Positions 54,787 to 62,894 of a stretch of 64,000 nucleotides of DNA are shown here, piece after piece (the first letter of the stretch is position 1; the number at the start of each line of letters is the position of its first letter). The translations under genes were made by a program, and so were the position numbers. The notes under the pieces were generated by a model. It was not told where the DNA came from. It saw only the letters and a program-made list of their open reading frames with translations, and did not search any database. Source of the DNA: Sulfurovum sp. TSL6 (GTDB lineage: Bacteria; Campylobacterota; Campylobacteria; Campylobacterales; Sulfurovaceae); contig NZ_BPFJ01000001.1 of the NCBI RefSeq assembly GCF_019972115.1, positions 682,001-746,000 on the forward strand, read 5' to 3'.

Positions 54787-55053
54787 TTAGTGGCGACCGC
54801 CACCACGGCCCTTTGATCCTCTCATCGAACCTTTATTGGGTCTACTTGGATTTGTACCCTGATACTTATATTGGTTTTGTTTTTCATATTTGTATTGGTT
54901 TTTTTCACCACTGCCGTCTTTTAATCTCTTTTGATACTGTTCTTGAAGTTTTTGTTCCATTCTAAGATGTTGTTGTAAACTATCTTCTCCAAGAACTAAA
55001 GAAGGTGTAGCCAAAAGTGCTGCTGCACTCAACGTTAATAAAGTATTTTTCAT
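54787..55053 (-). CDS. small secreted protein with Lys/Gln middle and Gly/Arg-rich end
   Basis: 88 residues from ATG at 55053 (AAAGGA seven bases upstream). A signal peptide (1-22, ending SLVLG) is followed by a helical Gln/Lys-rich region with Q-Y-K-Y-x repeats and a tail RGSKGRGGGRH. No family recognised. Upstream, at 55108-55125, is the direct-repeat site shared with two other genes, 8 bp from a TATACT -10 box. That places it in the predicted regulon of the nearby two-component system. Confidence 0.75.
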   Translation of the reverse strand: MKNTLLTLSAAALLATPSLVLGEDSLQQHLRMEQKLQEQYQKRLKDGSGEKNQYKYEKQNQYKYQGTNPSRPNKGSMRGSKGRGGGRH

Positions 55054-55107
55054 GGTCAATCCTTTGTATGTAAATATAATGTGTTACATTCAAAGTATAG
55101 GAAAAGA

Positions 55108-55125
55108 GTGTGAAGCTTCTATGAA
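55108..55125 (-). promoter_or_regulatory. predicted response-regulator site upstream of the 88-residue protein
   Basis: On the minus strand, TTCATAG-AAGC-TTCACAC (11-bp period). It ends 8 bp before a TATACT -10 box (55094-55099). Same layout as the sites at 55581 and 58627. Confidence 0.6.
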
Positions 55126-55136
55126 GAAAAAGAAGT

Positions 55137-55538
55137 CTATCTTCGACCTCCTCCGCCTCCGCTGCCTGAGCCACCACCCATGGATCCGCCGCCCATTGAT
55201 CCACCCGTGCCTGCATTTCCATATCCACCCATGAAGTTACCCTGTGCTGAACCATCGTTAAATTTAAATTTAAACCTTGACTTATTGTCATAGTCAAAAC
55301 TTTCTGATTTCTTTTCAGCCCTAGCCTCATTACCTGATCCTATACCATTTGATTTATATTCATCTTTAAATACAAAGCGTTTCTTCTTTGATACTTTTTT
55401 TTTCGTAGGTGCAGGCTTAACCAGTGCCTGTTTCTGACCTGCTTTTTGAAGGATATTCTCTAAGCCGCTCTCTTCTGCTTGAAGTGAAAGAGTGCCAAAT
55501 ATACAAAGAGTGGGAAGTATATATTTATATTTCATCAT
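55137..55538 (-). CDS. secreted protein with Gly-rich C-terminus
   Basis: 133 residues. Signal peptide (MMKYKYILPTLCIFGTLSLQA), a Lys/charged middle with FKDEYKSNGIGSGNEAR, and a tail of Gly/Ser repeats ending in GGGGGRR. The Gly-rich tail and final Arg-rich end recall the 88-residue protein downstream, as if the two were related in design. Start at the first of two adjacent ATGs, since AAAGG is seven bases away. Divergent from the response-regulator gene; the shared promoter region holds a direct-repeat site. Confidence 0.75.
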   Translation of the reverse strand: MMKYKYILPTLCIFGTLSLQAEESGLENILQKAGQKQALVKPAPTKKKVSKKKRFVFKDEYKSNGIGSGNEARAEKKSESFDYDNKSRFKFKFNDGSAQGNFMGGYGNAGTGGSMGGGSMGGGSGSGGGGGRR

Positions 55539-55580
55539 TCGAGCACCTTTCTAAATTTATATTTTTATTATAGTAGAAAA

Positions 55581-55598
55581 GTATGAAAGAAGTATGAA
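55581..55598 (-). promoter_or_regulatory. predicted response-regulator site in the divergent region of the two-component genes
   Basis: On the minus strand, TTCATAC-TTCT-TTCATAC, a perfect direct repeat with 11-bp period, ending 8 bp before TATAAT (55567-55572) of the Gly-rich protein gene. It also lies just upstream of the -35 position of the response-regulator gene (its TATAAT is at 55620-55625), so it may serve autoregulation. Confidence 0.65.
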
Positions 55599-55648
55599 GT
55601 ACTCTTTTACTGAGTATGTTATAATCATAGTAAATATCAGGAGTGTCG

Positions 55649-56323
55649 ATGAAAATTTTATTATTGGAAGATGACATAGGTTTGGCAGATATTATGTCCG
55701 AGTACCTTGAGGACAATGATTTTGAACTGGATCTTGTGTATGATGGAGAAGAAGCACTGGCTAAAGCCTATGAAACACAGTATGACCTGTATATCTTTGA
55801 TGTCAATGTTCCAGCTATTAAAGGTTTTGATCTCTTGAAAACATTACGTGACAATGGTGATGCAACCCCTACGATATTCGTCACTTCTCTCAATGACATC
55901 GATGATGTTTCAAAAGGGTTTGAAAGCGGTGCTGATGATTACCTCAAAAAACCTTTTGAACTTGCCGAACTTCTTTTGCGTATTAAAAATATCCAGAAGC
56001 GTTCTTTTACACAACAACGCTCTACAGTGATCCAGATAGATAAAGATATCACTTTTGATATAGATACAGAATTACTGTATACAGGAGGAGAGAGTGTTTC
56101 TTTACCACAAAAAGAACTTAAATTACTCAAGTACTTTTTGAAGCATCCCAATGAGGTCGTCACCTTTGAAAGTCTCTATGATGTGGTTTGGGATTACGAT
56201 GAAACACCTTCATCAGAATCTTTAAGAGCACATATAAAAAACCTTAGAAAACACCTTACAAAAGATATGATACAAAACCTCAGAGGTCTAGGTTACAGGT
56301 TTGAAATGGAAACTTCAAACTGA
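55649..56323 (+). CDS. OmpR-family response regulator
   Basis: 224 residues from ATG at 55649 (AGGAG six bases upstream). Receiver domain with acidic Asp8-Asp9, phosphoacceptor Asp51 (FDVNVP) and the conserved Lys in KKPFE near 101; then a winged-helix Trans_reg_C domain (about 130-222) with the recognition helix region SSESLRAHIKNLRKHL. It is translationally coupled to the sensor kinase (TGATGA overlap). Predicted targets are the three promoters with TTCAYAC-N4-TTCAYAC. Confidence 0.95.
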   Translation: MKILLLEDDIGLADIMSEYLEDNDFELDLVYDGEEALAKAYETQYDLYIFDVNVPAIKGFDLLKTLRDNGDATPTIFVTSLNDIDDVSKGFESGADDYLKKPFELAELLLRIKNIQKRSFTQQRSTVIQIDKDITFDIDTELLYTGGESVSLPQKELKLLKYFLKHPNEVVTFESLYDVVWDYDETPSSESLRAHIKNLRKHLTKDMIQNLRGLGYRFEMETSN

Positions 56324-57492
56324 TGAAAGCAAGTACTAAAAGTGTTATTATCTTTATGGTTGTATACCTTGGATCACTCAGTATATTGGCCACCTGGATC
56401 GGTTATCTTTACTATGAAGACCAGAAAAAATCTTTGATCGATAATATGCATATGGAAATGCGATATAAAGCAAGAAGTATCAATGCACAGTTGGAATACT
56501 ACCATATGAATCAAAGTGAGCAGTTCACTTTTTATGAAGAGGGGTATGATATTGCTCTCTATGACAATCAAAGAGCATTGATCGCTTCAACATTTATGGA
56601 TAATACTATAGACTTCTCAAAACTCTTTTATGACAATAGTGGCAAATACTATCTTGTCGAATCACTTTTTAAAGAGTATCTGGGGGTCAAATATATTGTC
56701 ATTGCAAAAGCGCTTGATACCAGTAAACTTGATGATATATTTGCACAGATCATCAGGGTAGCTTTGTATGGATTTGTCTTTCTTCTGTTGGTTGCATTTC
56801 TTTTGGCCAAGATCATGCTTTCACCTGTAAAAAAATCTATTTCTGCATTAACGAAATTTATGAAAGATGCGACGCATGAGATGAACACACCCATCAGTAC
56901 GATACTGATGAGCTATGAGCACATGGATAAAGACAATCTAAGCACTAAACAGCTTCGCTCACTTGATCGTATAGATATAGCCACCAAAACCCTCTCCAGT
57001 CTTTACAGAGACCTCTCTTTTGCTTCTTTTCACGACTATATAGAGTATGAGGACACACCCATCGATGTTAAAGAGGTTATCCTTGAAAGAATAAAGTATA
57101 TGGATACACTCATACACTTCAAAGGGTTACAGATCAGTACTGCTTTAGAACATAAAATAATCCACATGGATAAGCGAAAACTAATATTGCTTATAGACAA
57201 TCTTCTCTCAAATGCCATAAAATTTTCTAAGAAAAATGGCCAAATAGAAGTGACTTTAACAGAGCAGTATTTTTCAGTGAAAGATCATGGTATCGGCATT
57301 TCAAAAGAAGACCAAAAAACTATCTTTGAGCGTTTTAAATCCTCTCAGAGTTTGCATGGCGGGTTTGGAGTGGGACTGGATATCGTCAATCAGATCTGTA
57401 AAGAGTACCATATGAAGATCGTATTGGATTCTGAACCTTCCAAGGGAAGTGAATTTAAATTAATTTGGTCAGAACAGAAAAGTCAAAAATAA
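56323..57492 (+). CDS. membrane sensor histidine kinase
   Basis: 389 residues. Two membrane helices (about 10-30 and 143-168) flank a periplasmic sensor domain of about 110 residues with no known motif. The dimerisation box DATHEMNTPIST holds the phosphoacceptor His; the ATPase has N box LLSNAIKFSKKNG, G1 DHGIGISKED and G2 GGFGVGLDIV. Partner of the upstream response regulator. Confidence 0.95.
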   Translation: MKASTKSVIIFMVVYLGSLSILATWIGYLYYEDQKKSLIDNMHMEMRYKARSINAQLEYYHMNQSEQFTFYEEGYDIALYDNQRALIASTFMDNTIDFSKLFYDNSGKYYLVESLFKEYLGVKYIVIAKALDTSKLDDIFAQIIRVALYGFVFLLLVAFLLAKIMLSPVKKSISALTKFMKDATHEMNTPISTILMSYEHMDKDNLSTKQLRSLDRIDIATKTLSSLYRDLSFASFHDYIEYEDTPIDVKEVILERIKYMDTLIHFKGLQISTALEHKIIHMDKRKLILLIDNLLSNAIKFSKKNGQIEVTLTEQYFSVKDHGIGISKEDQKTIFERFKSSQSLHGGFGVGLDIVNQICKEYHMKIVLDSEPSKGSEFKLIWSEQKSQK

Positions 57493-57577
57493 TATATAAT
57501 AGCTTTGATATATAAAAAGATGGTCGTAGTTATAGAGTTTTCTCAATAAGCTAAAATGCTCTAGAATACTAGAATAT

Positions 57578-58000
57578 TTACTCTACTTTCCGACCTGCGT
57601 AGTAGTTGATCTTCCATCCATCTTTTTCTTTTGAAAAGTAAAGTTTCTTCGTTTTCCCATCTTCTGTATAATCGATAGTCTGACGCTTTTCACCATTCCA
57701 TGATACAGACGTGATATCTATTTCAGGTGAAACTTTTCTAGAAATGAGGTCAAAAGAGAGCTTGTTTTCAACCTCTGCTAATGCACCTTCATCTTCTTGT
57801 ATCTTTTTTAATTGTGCCTTGAACTCTTGGTCATGTAATGCCACTCTCAAGCCGAATGTCTCCAAGGTCATTATGTAAGATTCTCCGGTCATCAACTCTT
57901 TGACCGTACTAAGATTGCCACTATACAGTGATGTATAGTAGAGAGAAAGTATATCACTGGGCTCTAACAATGAAAAAGTCTTGCTATTGCTTTTGAGCAT
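57578..58000 (-). CDS. small DUF4878-like protein, unknown function
   Basis: 140 residues, no signal peptide. An N-terminal helical part (EPSDILSLYYTSLYSGNLS) and a C-terminal sheet-like half ending SKEKDGWKINYYAGRKVE, which resembles the NTF2-like DUF4878 fold. It follows the DUF2202 gene after six bases, so it is transcribed with it and should share its predicted two-component control. Confidence 0.7.
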   Translation of the reverse strand: MLKSNSKTFSLLEPSDILSLYYTSLYSGNLSTVKELMTGESYIMTLETFGLRVALHDQEFKAQLKKIQEDEGALAEVENKLSFDLISRKVSPEIDITSVSWNGEKRQTIDYTEDGKTKKLYFSKEKDGWKINYYAGRKVE

Positions 58001-58006
58001 AATTTA

Positions 58007-58576
58007 TTATGCTCTCTCAATCGCAGTTTGAAATGCATCAAGATGACTTAAACTACCTTCTTTAAGGCTTTCAAATACAGATACTACATCCTCTGGCATA
58101 CCTTCAGCAGCATGTTCCAAATCTTCTATGTCAGTGTATTCAATCAATTCACCTATTTTAAGTGCATCAAGAAGTGATGTTTCACCTTCACCCACACAGG
58201 TATCATAAAGTTCTTGCAGTACAGGTAAGACAAAGCTTCCTACAGCATCTTCATCTACCTCTGAAGTATCAACACCATATATTTCACATAGTTCTTTTGC
58301 AGAATCCATATGTCTCTGTTCAGATATCTGAATAGATGCAAAAGTATTTTCATTGGTATAAATATTACCTAATGTAATATATACATCTCTGGCTACTTTT
58401 TCTTCCTGGTATATATAAAAGAGCATATCTTTTTGATCTTCCGTCAGTACTACAGTGGTATCTGTCGTTTCTTTTTTTGCATAGGCAGAAGATGAAAATA
58501 ATGCTACACCACTTGCTCCGGCAACAAACATTTTAGTTAAAAAGTTTCTTCTATTTTTAATATTATTCGTATTCAT
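58007..58576 (-). CDS. exported DUF2202 ferritin-like protein
   Basis: 189 residues. The N-terminus has a twin-arginine-like signal (RRNFLTKMFVAGASG, ending SAYA), so a folded, possibly metal-loaded protein is exported. The mature part is a four-helix bundle pattern with EEKVARDVY, SEQRHMDSAKEL and LEHAAEGMP, matching DUF2202 and its conserved Glu/His metal ligands. Upstream, at 58627-58644, lies the direct-repeat site, 8 bp from a TATACT -10. Confidence 0.85.
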   Translation of the reverse strand: MNTNNIKNRRNFLTKMFVAGASGVALFSSSAYAKKETTDTTVVLTEDQKDMLFYIYQEEKVARDVYITLGNIYTNENTFASIQISEQRHMDSAKELCEIYGVDTSEVDEDAVGSFVLPVLQELYDTCVGEGETSLLDALKIGELIEYTDIEDLEHAAEGMPEDVVSVFESLKEGSLSHLDAFQTAIERA

Positions 58577-58626
58577 GATAATCCTTTTAGAATGTTTTAT
58601 AATTACACGAGCAGTATAAGATAGAA

Positions 58627-58644
58627 GTATGAAGAAAGTGTGAA
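58627..58644 (-). promoter_or_regulatory. predicted response-regulator site upstream of the DUF2202 gene
   Basis: On the minus strand, TTCACAC-TTTC-TTCATAC, 11-bp period, 8 bp before TATACT (58613-58618). Third instance of the layout seen at 55108 and 55581. Confidence 0.65.
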
Positions 58645-58681
58645 AAGTAATATCACACTTAGATGTAGGTAGATCTTTTGA

Positions 58682-60409
58682 TTATGCAGTTGAACAGTAT
58701 GGTTGATTCTCTTCTGTTTTTTTAGCATGACTAATAAGATCATCCATACTGAGTTCATCGATATGTCTCTTACCCATCACAGCAAGTAAAGAACGTACAC
58801 CATGAAGAAGTTGATGATGATAGAATGCGACATGTTTTGATTTTTCAATGACAAGATACTTACTTCTTTTGGCTTCATTCATTGTATTAAGCCCTACAGG
58901 ACAGTTCCTTCCATTTGCACCACTACACTCCCTCGCACGTATACAGCCTGCAGCGATCATAAAACCTCTCGCAATATTGATAAAATCAGCGCCATGACAC
59001 AGCAATTCAACCACATCATCAGGGGTGAGTACTTTTTCACTTGCTATGATCTTAATATGCTCTCTAAGTTCATACTCATTGAGCACTTCATTGACAATCA
59101 GGAGTGCTTCACGTATCGGTAAACCAATTTTACTCATCATCTCTAACGGTGCAGTTGCAGAACCGCCATCACCGCCATCTATCGTAATAAAATCAGCAAT
59201 ATCTTTTCCTTCTAATACTCTTTCTTTCAGAGCTTTAGCATACGTCTCAAAATTCTCTCGTGATGAGATTACGATTTTGAAACCTACTGGTTTATCTGAG
59301 AGTTTCTGTAAACGTTCGATAAAATCAAAAAATGTCTCCATATCTGTAGCATAAGGAAAACGATTAGGGCTGACAAGGTCTTTATGTGCAGGAATACCTC
59401 TATAGTAAGCAATGTCATCACTAACTTTGGTTGCAAGAAGTTTTCCCCCTGTCTGCTTCGCTCCCTGTGCCAATTTCACTTCAGTCATACGACAAAAACG
59501 CATCACTTTTTGATAATGGTCATCACTAAAATTCCCCTCTTCATCTCTCACACCATACAGACCGCTTCCCATCTGGAACGTAATGTCCGGTATACCTTCG
59601 GATATACTTTCCGGAAATGATTCTAACGGACTATGCCAATTAATACGGAAATAGACCAATTTGCTTCTGTCAAAAATAAAAGAACCTCTGTCTTTTTGTC
59701 GTACGACCATATGTCTATAAAGGCGTTGTGAAACTTCTCTATTGGTAAAAAATCTCATGATTCTATAGACAGTCTTTGCAAACCAGGTTCCCTCTTTAAT
59801 TTCAAGATAAGAATTCTCACAATCTTTTAGGTTGAGTGTAGCGAGGAAGTTGGAAGTCAAACCGCCCTCTCCCGTATTGATAGGAAACTGTCCATTGAAT
59901 GCACCACGTGCATACGCACGTGTACCTTCCGGTGAAACAGCCCCATCACTCATTGCAGACCTGCCTATGATACTTTTACTTTCATAGGGTATTTTTCTAT
60001 TTTCTCCGAACAATACAGAAAACTCAGCCTGTACTTCATGCAGTTCATTGACAAAATTGGCATGTCTAAATAGTGTTTTTTGATTGCCGTAAGGATTTGA
60101 GGGTGAAAAGGACAAAGAGGGGTTTTCTCCATGTGAAACTTTATTGATCCAGTCAATTTTTTCAAAAGAATCATAGAATGTCTCATCACCAAAATACTGG
60201 CGCATTGGATTCCGCAACATATAAAAAAGATATCTCATTCGCCCTATAAGCGGGAAATTAATAAGAAGTTGATTTTTTCTTTGTATAAATCTATCATAAA
60301 TGGCAATATTGATAAGAACCAATATCAATATTATGAGTATGAGTTTAATGAACACACCCCAGTCTGCAGAAAATAGAGGGAAATATGAGAATAAGTCTTC
60401 TTTAGTCAT
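58682..60409 (-). CDS. FMN-dependent glutamate-synthase-like protein
   Basis: 575 residues with an N-terminal membrane helix (about 16-34). The body is the glutamate synthase FMN/Fe-S domain: KVSDDIAYYRGIPAHKDLVSP, FITIDGGDGGSATAPLEMM (cited in part), and a cysteine cluster CIRARECSGANGRNCPVG. It lacks the amidotransferase domain of GltB, so it belongs to the stand-alone FMN oxidoreductase group whose donor and acceptor are unknown. I chose ATG at 60409 because AAGG is nine bases upstream; the gene overlaps doxX by eight bases. Confidence 0.88.
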   Translation of the reverse strand: MTKEDLFSYFPLFSADWGVFIKLILIILILVLINIAIYDRFIQRKNQLLINFPLIGRMRYLFYMLRNPMRQYFGDETFYDSFEKIDWINKVSHGENPSLSFSPSNPYGNQKTLFRHANFVNELHEVQAEFSVLFGENRKIPYESKSIIGRSAMSDGAVSPEGTRAYARGAFNGQFPINTGEGGLTSNFLATLNLKDCENSYLEIKEGTWFAKTVYRIMRFFTNREVSQRLYRHMVVRQKDRGSFIFDRSKLVYFRINWHSPLESFPESISEGIPDITFQMGSGLYGVRDEEGNFSDDHYQKVMRFCRMTEVKLAQGAKQTGGKLLATKVSDDIAYYRGIPAHKDLVSPNRFPYATDMETFFDFIERLQKLSDKPVGFKIVISSRENFETYAKALKERVLEGKDIADFITIDGGDGGSATAPLEMMSKIGLPIREALLIVNEVLNEYELREHIKIIASEKVLTPDDVVELLCHGADFINIARGFMIAAGCIRARECSGANGRNCPVGLNTMNEAKRSKYLVIEKSKHVAFYHHQLLHGVRSLLAVMGKRHIDELSMDDLISHAKKTEENQPYCSTA

Positions 60410-60842
60410 GTAGACCATCCTTGAACAATACTCTATCTAAACTATATTTTCCTGCACCAAAACTGGCAAGAAATACAAGAAACAGTAGATAATAAAGTGG
60501 GATCTCAAATCCATTATCTGCAACAGAAAATCCATTGTCTATATGGACGAAAAATATAGCACCTATCATCACACATGAAAGTAATAATGAAATATAACGG
60601 GTAAACAGTCCCAAAAACAAAAATATGATACCCATTGTTTCAATGCTTGAAACGAGATAGGTTGATAAAAATGGTAAAGGTATAGACATACTGTCAAACC
60701 AGGTGACAGTATCTTCTAAATTATTGATCTTAAGTAAAGCCGGGGTGGCAAATCCATATGCCAAGATCAGTCTAATTACTAATATAATGAGGTTTTTAGG
60801 ATACGAAAAAAGAACAGCGACCTCACTCATAAAATTTTTCAT
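60402..60842 (-). CDS. DoxX-family membrane protein
   Basis: 146 residues, four membrane helices, with the DoxX pattern RLILAYGFATPALLKINNLEDTVTWFDSM (cited in part). DoxX-type proteins occur as subunits of quinol oxidases or with thiosulfate:quinone oxidoreductases, as well as in unrelated settings. AAAGGAGGG precedes the ATG. It starts a two-gene unit with the glutamate-synthase-like gene. Confidence 0.88.
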   Translation of the reverse strand: MKNFMSEVAVLFSYPKNLIILVIRLILAYGFATPALLKINNLEDTVTWFDSMSIPLPFLSTYLVSSIETMGIIFLFLGLFTRYISLLLSCVMIGAIFFVHIDNGFSVADNGFEIPLYYLLFLVFLASFGAGKYSLDRVLFKDGLHD

Positions 60843-60907
60843 AAACCCTCCTTTAAGTTTATCGTGTAGCTTTATAAATGTATATAGATCTTTAACTATA
60901 AAATAGA

Positions 60908-61105
60908 CTATGATATAGCTTTAGAACTAAACCGACACTCACCCAGTGTAATGATCTTTCCCTTTTCTATCTGCGCGAGAATATACTTCAAAGTAGCCTG
61001 GGCATCTGTTTCAGGCATCTCTTCTTTTATCATACGCAGAACATCTTTTTGACTGGTTTTCTGCCATCTTTTTTCGTAGGTGTATTGTGTATATAGTTCT
61101 ACCAA
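60908..61105 (-). CDS. small helical protein, start uncertain
   Basis: If started at the TTG (61105) just after the upstream gene's stop, 65 residues: VELYTQYTYEKRWQKTSQKD, then a charged helix and a short end. An in-frame ATG at 61192 exists but lies inside the preceding gene. No family recognised. The TTG is two bases from the stop of the 64-residue gene, so coupling is possible. Confidence 0.5.
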   Translation of the reverse strand: MVELYTQYTYEKRWQKTSQKDVLRMIKEEMPETDAQATLKYILAQIEKGKIITLGECRFSSKAIS

Positions 61106-61106
61106 A

Positions 61107-61301
61107 TTATATCCAACCCAATTCAGCGAAGATGGGTTCCATCTCCATCCACCATTTTTCAAACCGTACAGATACCTCTGCAATGGCATCATCTTCTTCT
61201 TTCCATTCTTCGAGTTTCTCTAAGATCAATGGTTTATTCTCCTCAGATACTTTACTTGATTTCTGCACTTGATTTATAACTTCTTCTATCTTCTTTTTCA
61301 T
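61107..61301 (-). CDS. small acidic helical protein
   Basis: 64 residues, AAGGAG eight bases before the ATG. Helical and charged (EEVINQVQKSSKVSEENKPLILEKL), followed by a Trp-rich end EKWWMEMEPIFAELGWI. Unknown function. It lies upstream of the previous small gene and divergent from nhaA. Confidence 0.65.
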   Translation of the reverse strand: MKKKIEEVINQVQKSSKVSEENKPLILEKLEEWKEEDDAIAEVSVRFEKWWMEMEPIFAELGWI

Positions 61302-61423
61302 ACGACAACTCCTTTATTCTTATTCTAGTTCATTCTCATATAATTGTCAATATTAACTAAGCATTTATTTTGATTAGTTAATTTTAGCTAAAATAATGCA
61401 ACTTACAATAGAGGGTTAAAATT

Positions 61424-62611
61424 ATGTTCACACAGTTTCTTCAAGAGTTCATTAAAAAAGAATCATCCGCAGGTATTTTACTGATCTTTGTCACTATCTT
61501 GGCACTGCTCCTGGAAAATTCTTTTATGTCAGAATTCTATACAAGTTTTCTACATACTCCCGTTGAAATACGTTTTGGAGATCTTCAGATAGCCAAACCT
61601 CTACTTCTATGGGTCAATGACGGTCTAATGGCAGTATTTTTTCTTGTTATAGGTCTTGAAATTAAACGTGAAGTGAAACAGGGACACCTCTCTTCTCTTT
61701 CACAGATCACCTTACCAGGCATCGCTGCATTAGGTGGGATGATCGTACCTGCTTTGATCTTCATCGCATTTAATAAAGGTGAAGATTTCTCTATGAATGG
61801 ATGGGCGATCCCTACTGCTACAGATATAGCATTTGCTTTAGGTATTTTATCTTTACTAGGGACGAGAATCCCTATCTCTTTAAAAATATTTTTGATGGCA
61901 TTGGCAATCATAGATGACTTGGGTGCCATTGTGATCATTGCACTTTTTTATACGAGTGAACTTTCAACCACATCTATTGCTATTGCAGCGATCGCACTTA
62001 TGATTCTTTTTATTATGAACCGTATGCATGTTGCCATTAAATCAGCATACATGGTAGTAGGGGTCATCCTGTGGGTTTCAGTACTCAAGTCAGGCGTACA
62101 TGCGACACTTGCAGGTGTTGCACTTGCTTTTATGATCCCTCTCTCTTCAAAAGATAAGGAAGGTAATAGCTTCTCCATGGCAAAAGAGATGGAGTATGAT
62201 CTTCATAACTGGGTTATATTTATGATTTTGCCTCTCTTTGCTTTTGTGAATGCCGGTGTTGATCTTAAAGGTATCTCCATAGAAGAAATGGCTGGTCCTG
62301 TACCACTAGGAATCATGCTTGGTCTTTTTATCGGTAAACAGGTGGGCGTATTCGGGTTCTCTTGGTTAGCCATCAAAATGGGACTTGCATCTTTACCGAA
62401 GGGAAGCAACTGGACCTTACTGTATGGGGTCAGTGTCCTGACAGGTATAGGTTTTACCATGAGTCTTTTTGTCGATACCCTGGCCTATAATGATACACAG
62501 ATCTATCATTATGCTGACAAACTTGCTATTTTGCTCGGTTCATTCCTCTCCGCTATTGTAGGGTATCTTATTTTACGTCTAAAAACCACCAAACAAGCGC
62601 CGATGGAGTAA
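61424..62611 (+). CDS. nhaA: Na+/H+ antiporter NhaA
   Basis: 395 residues, 12 helices. NhaA signatures: WVNDGLMAVFFLVIGLEIKREV, the ion-binding Asp pair in ALAIIDDLGAIVIIALFY near 163-164 (cited in part), and VSVLTGIGFTMSLFV near 340. It exports Na+ using the proton gradient. Own gap with AGAGGG before the ATG. One of four cation/proton antiporters in this window. Confidence 0.97.
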   Translation: MFTQFLQEFIKKESSAGILLIFVTILALLLENSFMSEFYTSFLHTPVEIRFGDLQIAKPLLLWVNDGLMAVFFLVIGLEIKREVKQGHLSSLSQITLPGIAALGGMIVPALIFIAFNKGEDFSMNGWAIPTATDIAFALGILSLLGTRIPISLKIFLMALAIIDDLGAIVIIALFYTSELSTTSIAIAAIALMILFIMNRMHVAIKSAYMVVGVILWVSVLKSGVHATLAGVALAFMIPLSSKDKEGNSFSMAKEMEYDLHNWVIFMILPLFAFVNAGVDLKGISIEEMAGPVPLGIMLGLFIGKQVGVFGFSWLAIKMGLASLPKGSNWTLLYGVSVLTGIGFTMSLFVDTLAYNDTQIYHYADKLAILLGSFLSAIVGYLILRLKTTKQAPME

Positions 62612-62615
62612 TGAT

Positions 62616-62640
62616 ACTTTAGAGAAATTAAAGTCTTTTT
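62616..62640 (+). terminator. terminator after nhaA
   Basis: ACTTTA (62616-62621) with TAAAGT (62629-62634), then CTTTTTG; low-GC stem, modest. Confidence 0.55.
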
Positions 62641-62649
62641 GTTCTATCA

Positions 62650-62655
62650 TATAAT
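62650..62655 (+). promoter_or_regulatory. -10 box for the 45-residue basic protein
   Basis: TATAAT at 62650-62655, 43 bases before the ATG; AAAGGA at 62686-62691 is the ribosome-binding site. Confidence 0.5.
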
Positions 62656-62697
62656 AAGGTTATAAAGTAAGAGCCTACAAATATAAAAGGATCAAGA

Positions 62698-62835
62698 ATG
62701 ATTGAAAAGAAAAAAGTTAAAAAATACATCAAAAAGCAAATGGACAGCATGCTCAAAAAAGAGTTAAAGCAAGAGATCAAAAAACATATTAAAGACTATA
62801 AGAAAAAAGAAAAAGCAGAAAAAAAGAAAAAGTAA
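62698..62835 (+). CDS. 45-residue highly basic helical protein
   Basis: MIEKKKVKKYIKKQMDSMLK begins a peptide with 22 Lys in 45 residues and amphipathic helix spacing. Its own -10 box and a good ribosome-binding site support expression. A nucleic-acid- or polyphosphate-binding role is conceivable given composition, but this is speculation. No family recognised. Confidence 0.6.
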   Translation: MIEKKKVKKYIKKQMDSMLKKELKQEIKKHIKDYKKKEKAEKKKK

Positions 62836-62851
62836 AACATGCTACTTTTCA

Positions 62852-62879
62852 CCTCGTTCACTATTACTCATGAACGAGG
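62852..62879. terminator. hairpin between convergent genes
   Basis: CCTCGTTCA (62852-62860) and TGAACGAGG (62871-62879), a perfect nine-pair stem between the basic-protein gene and the metallo-hydrolase gene. Neither side has a long T run. Confidence 0.55.
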
Positions 62880-62894
62880 AATGCCCCAACCTCA

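Noticed and set aside
60908-61301. A frameshifted single gene made of the two small ORFs
   Set aside because: The upstream ORF has a good ribosome-binding site and a sensible end, and a TTG restart lies two bases after its stop; two genes explain the sequence without an error.
62852-62879. Hairpin as a possible riboswitch or small RNA
   Set aside because: A simple perfect stem between convergent genes, best explained as a terminator or protective 3' hairpin.
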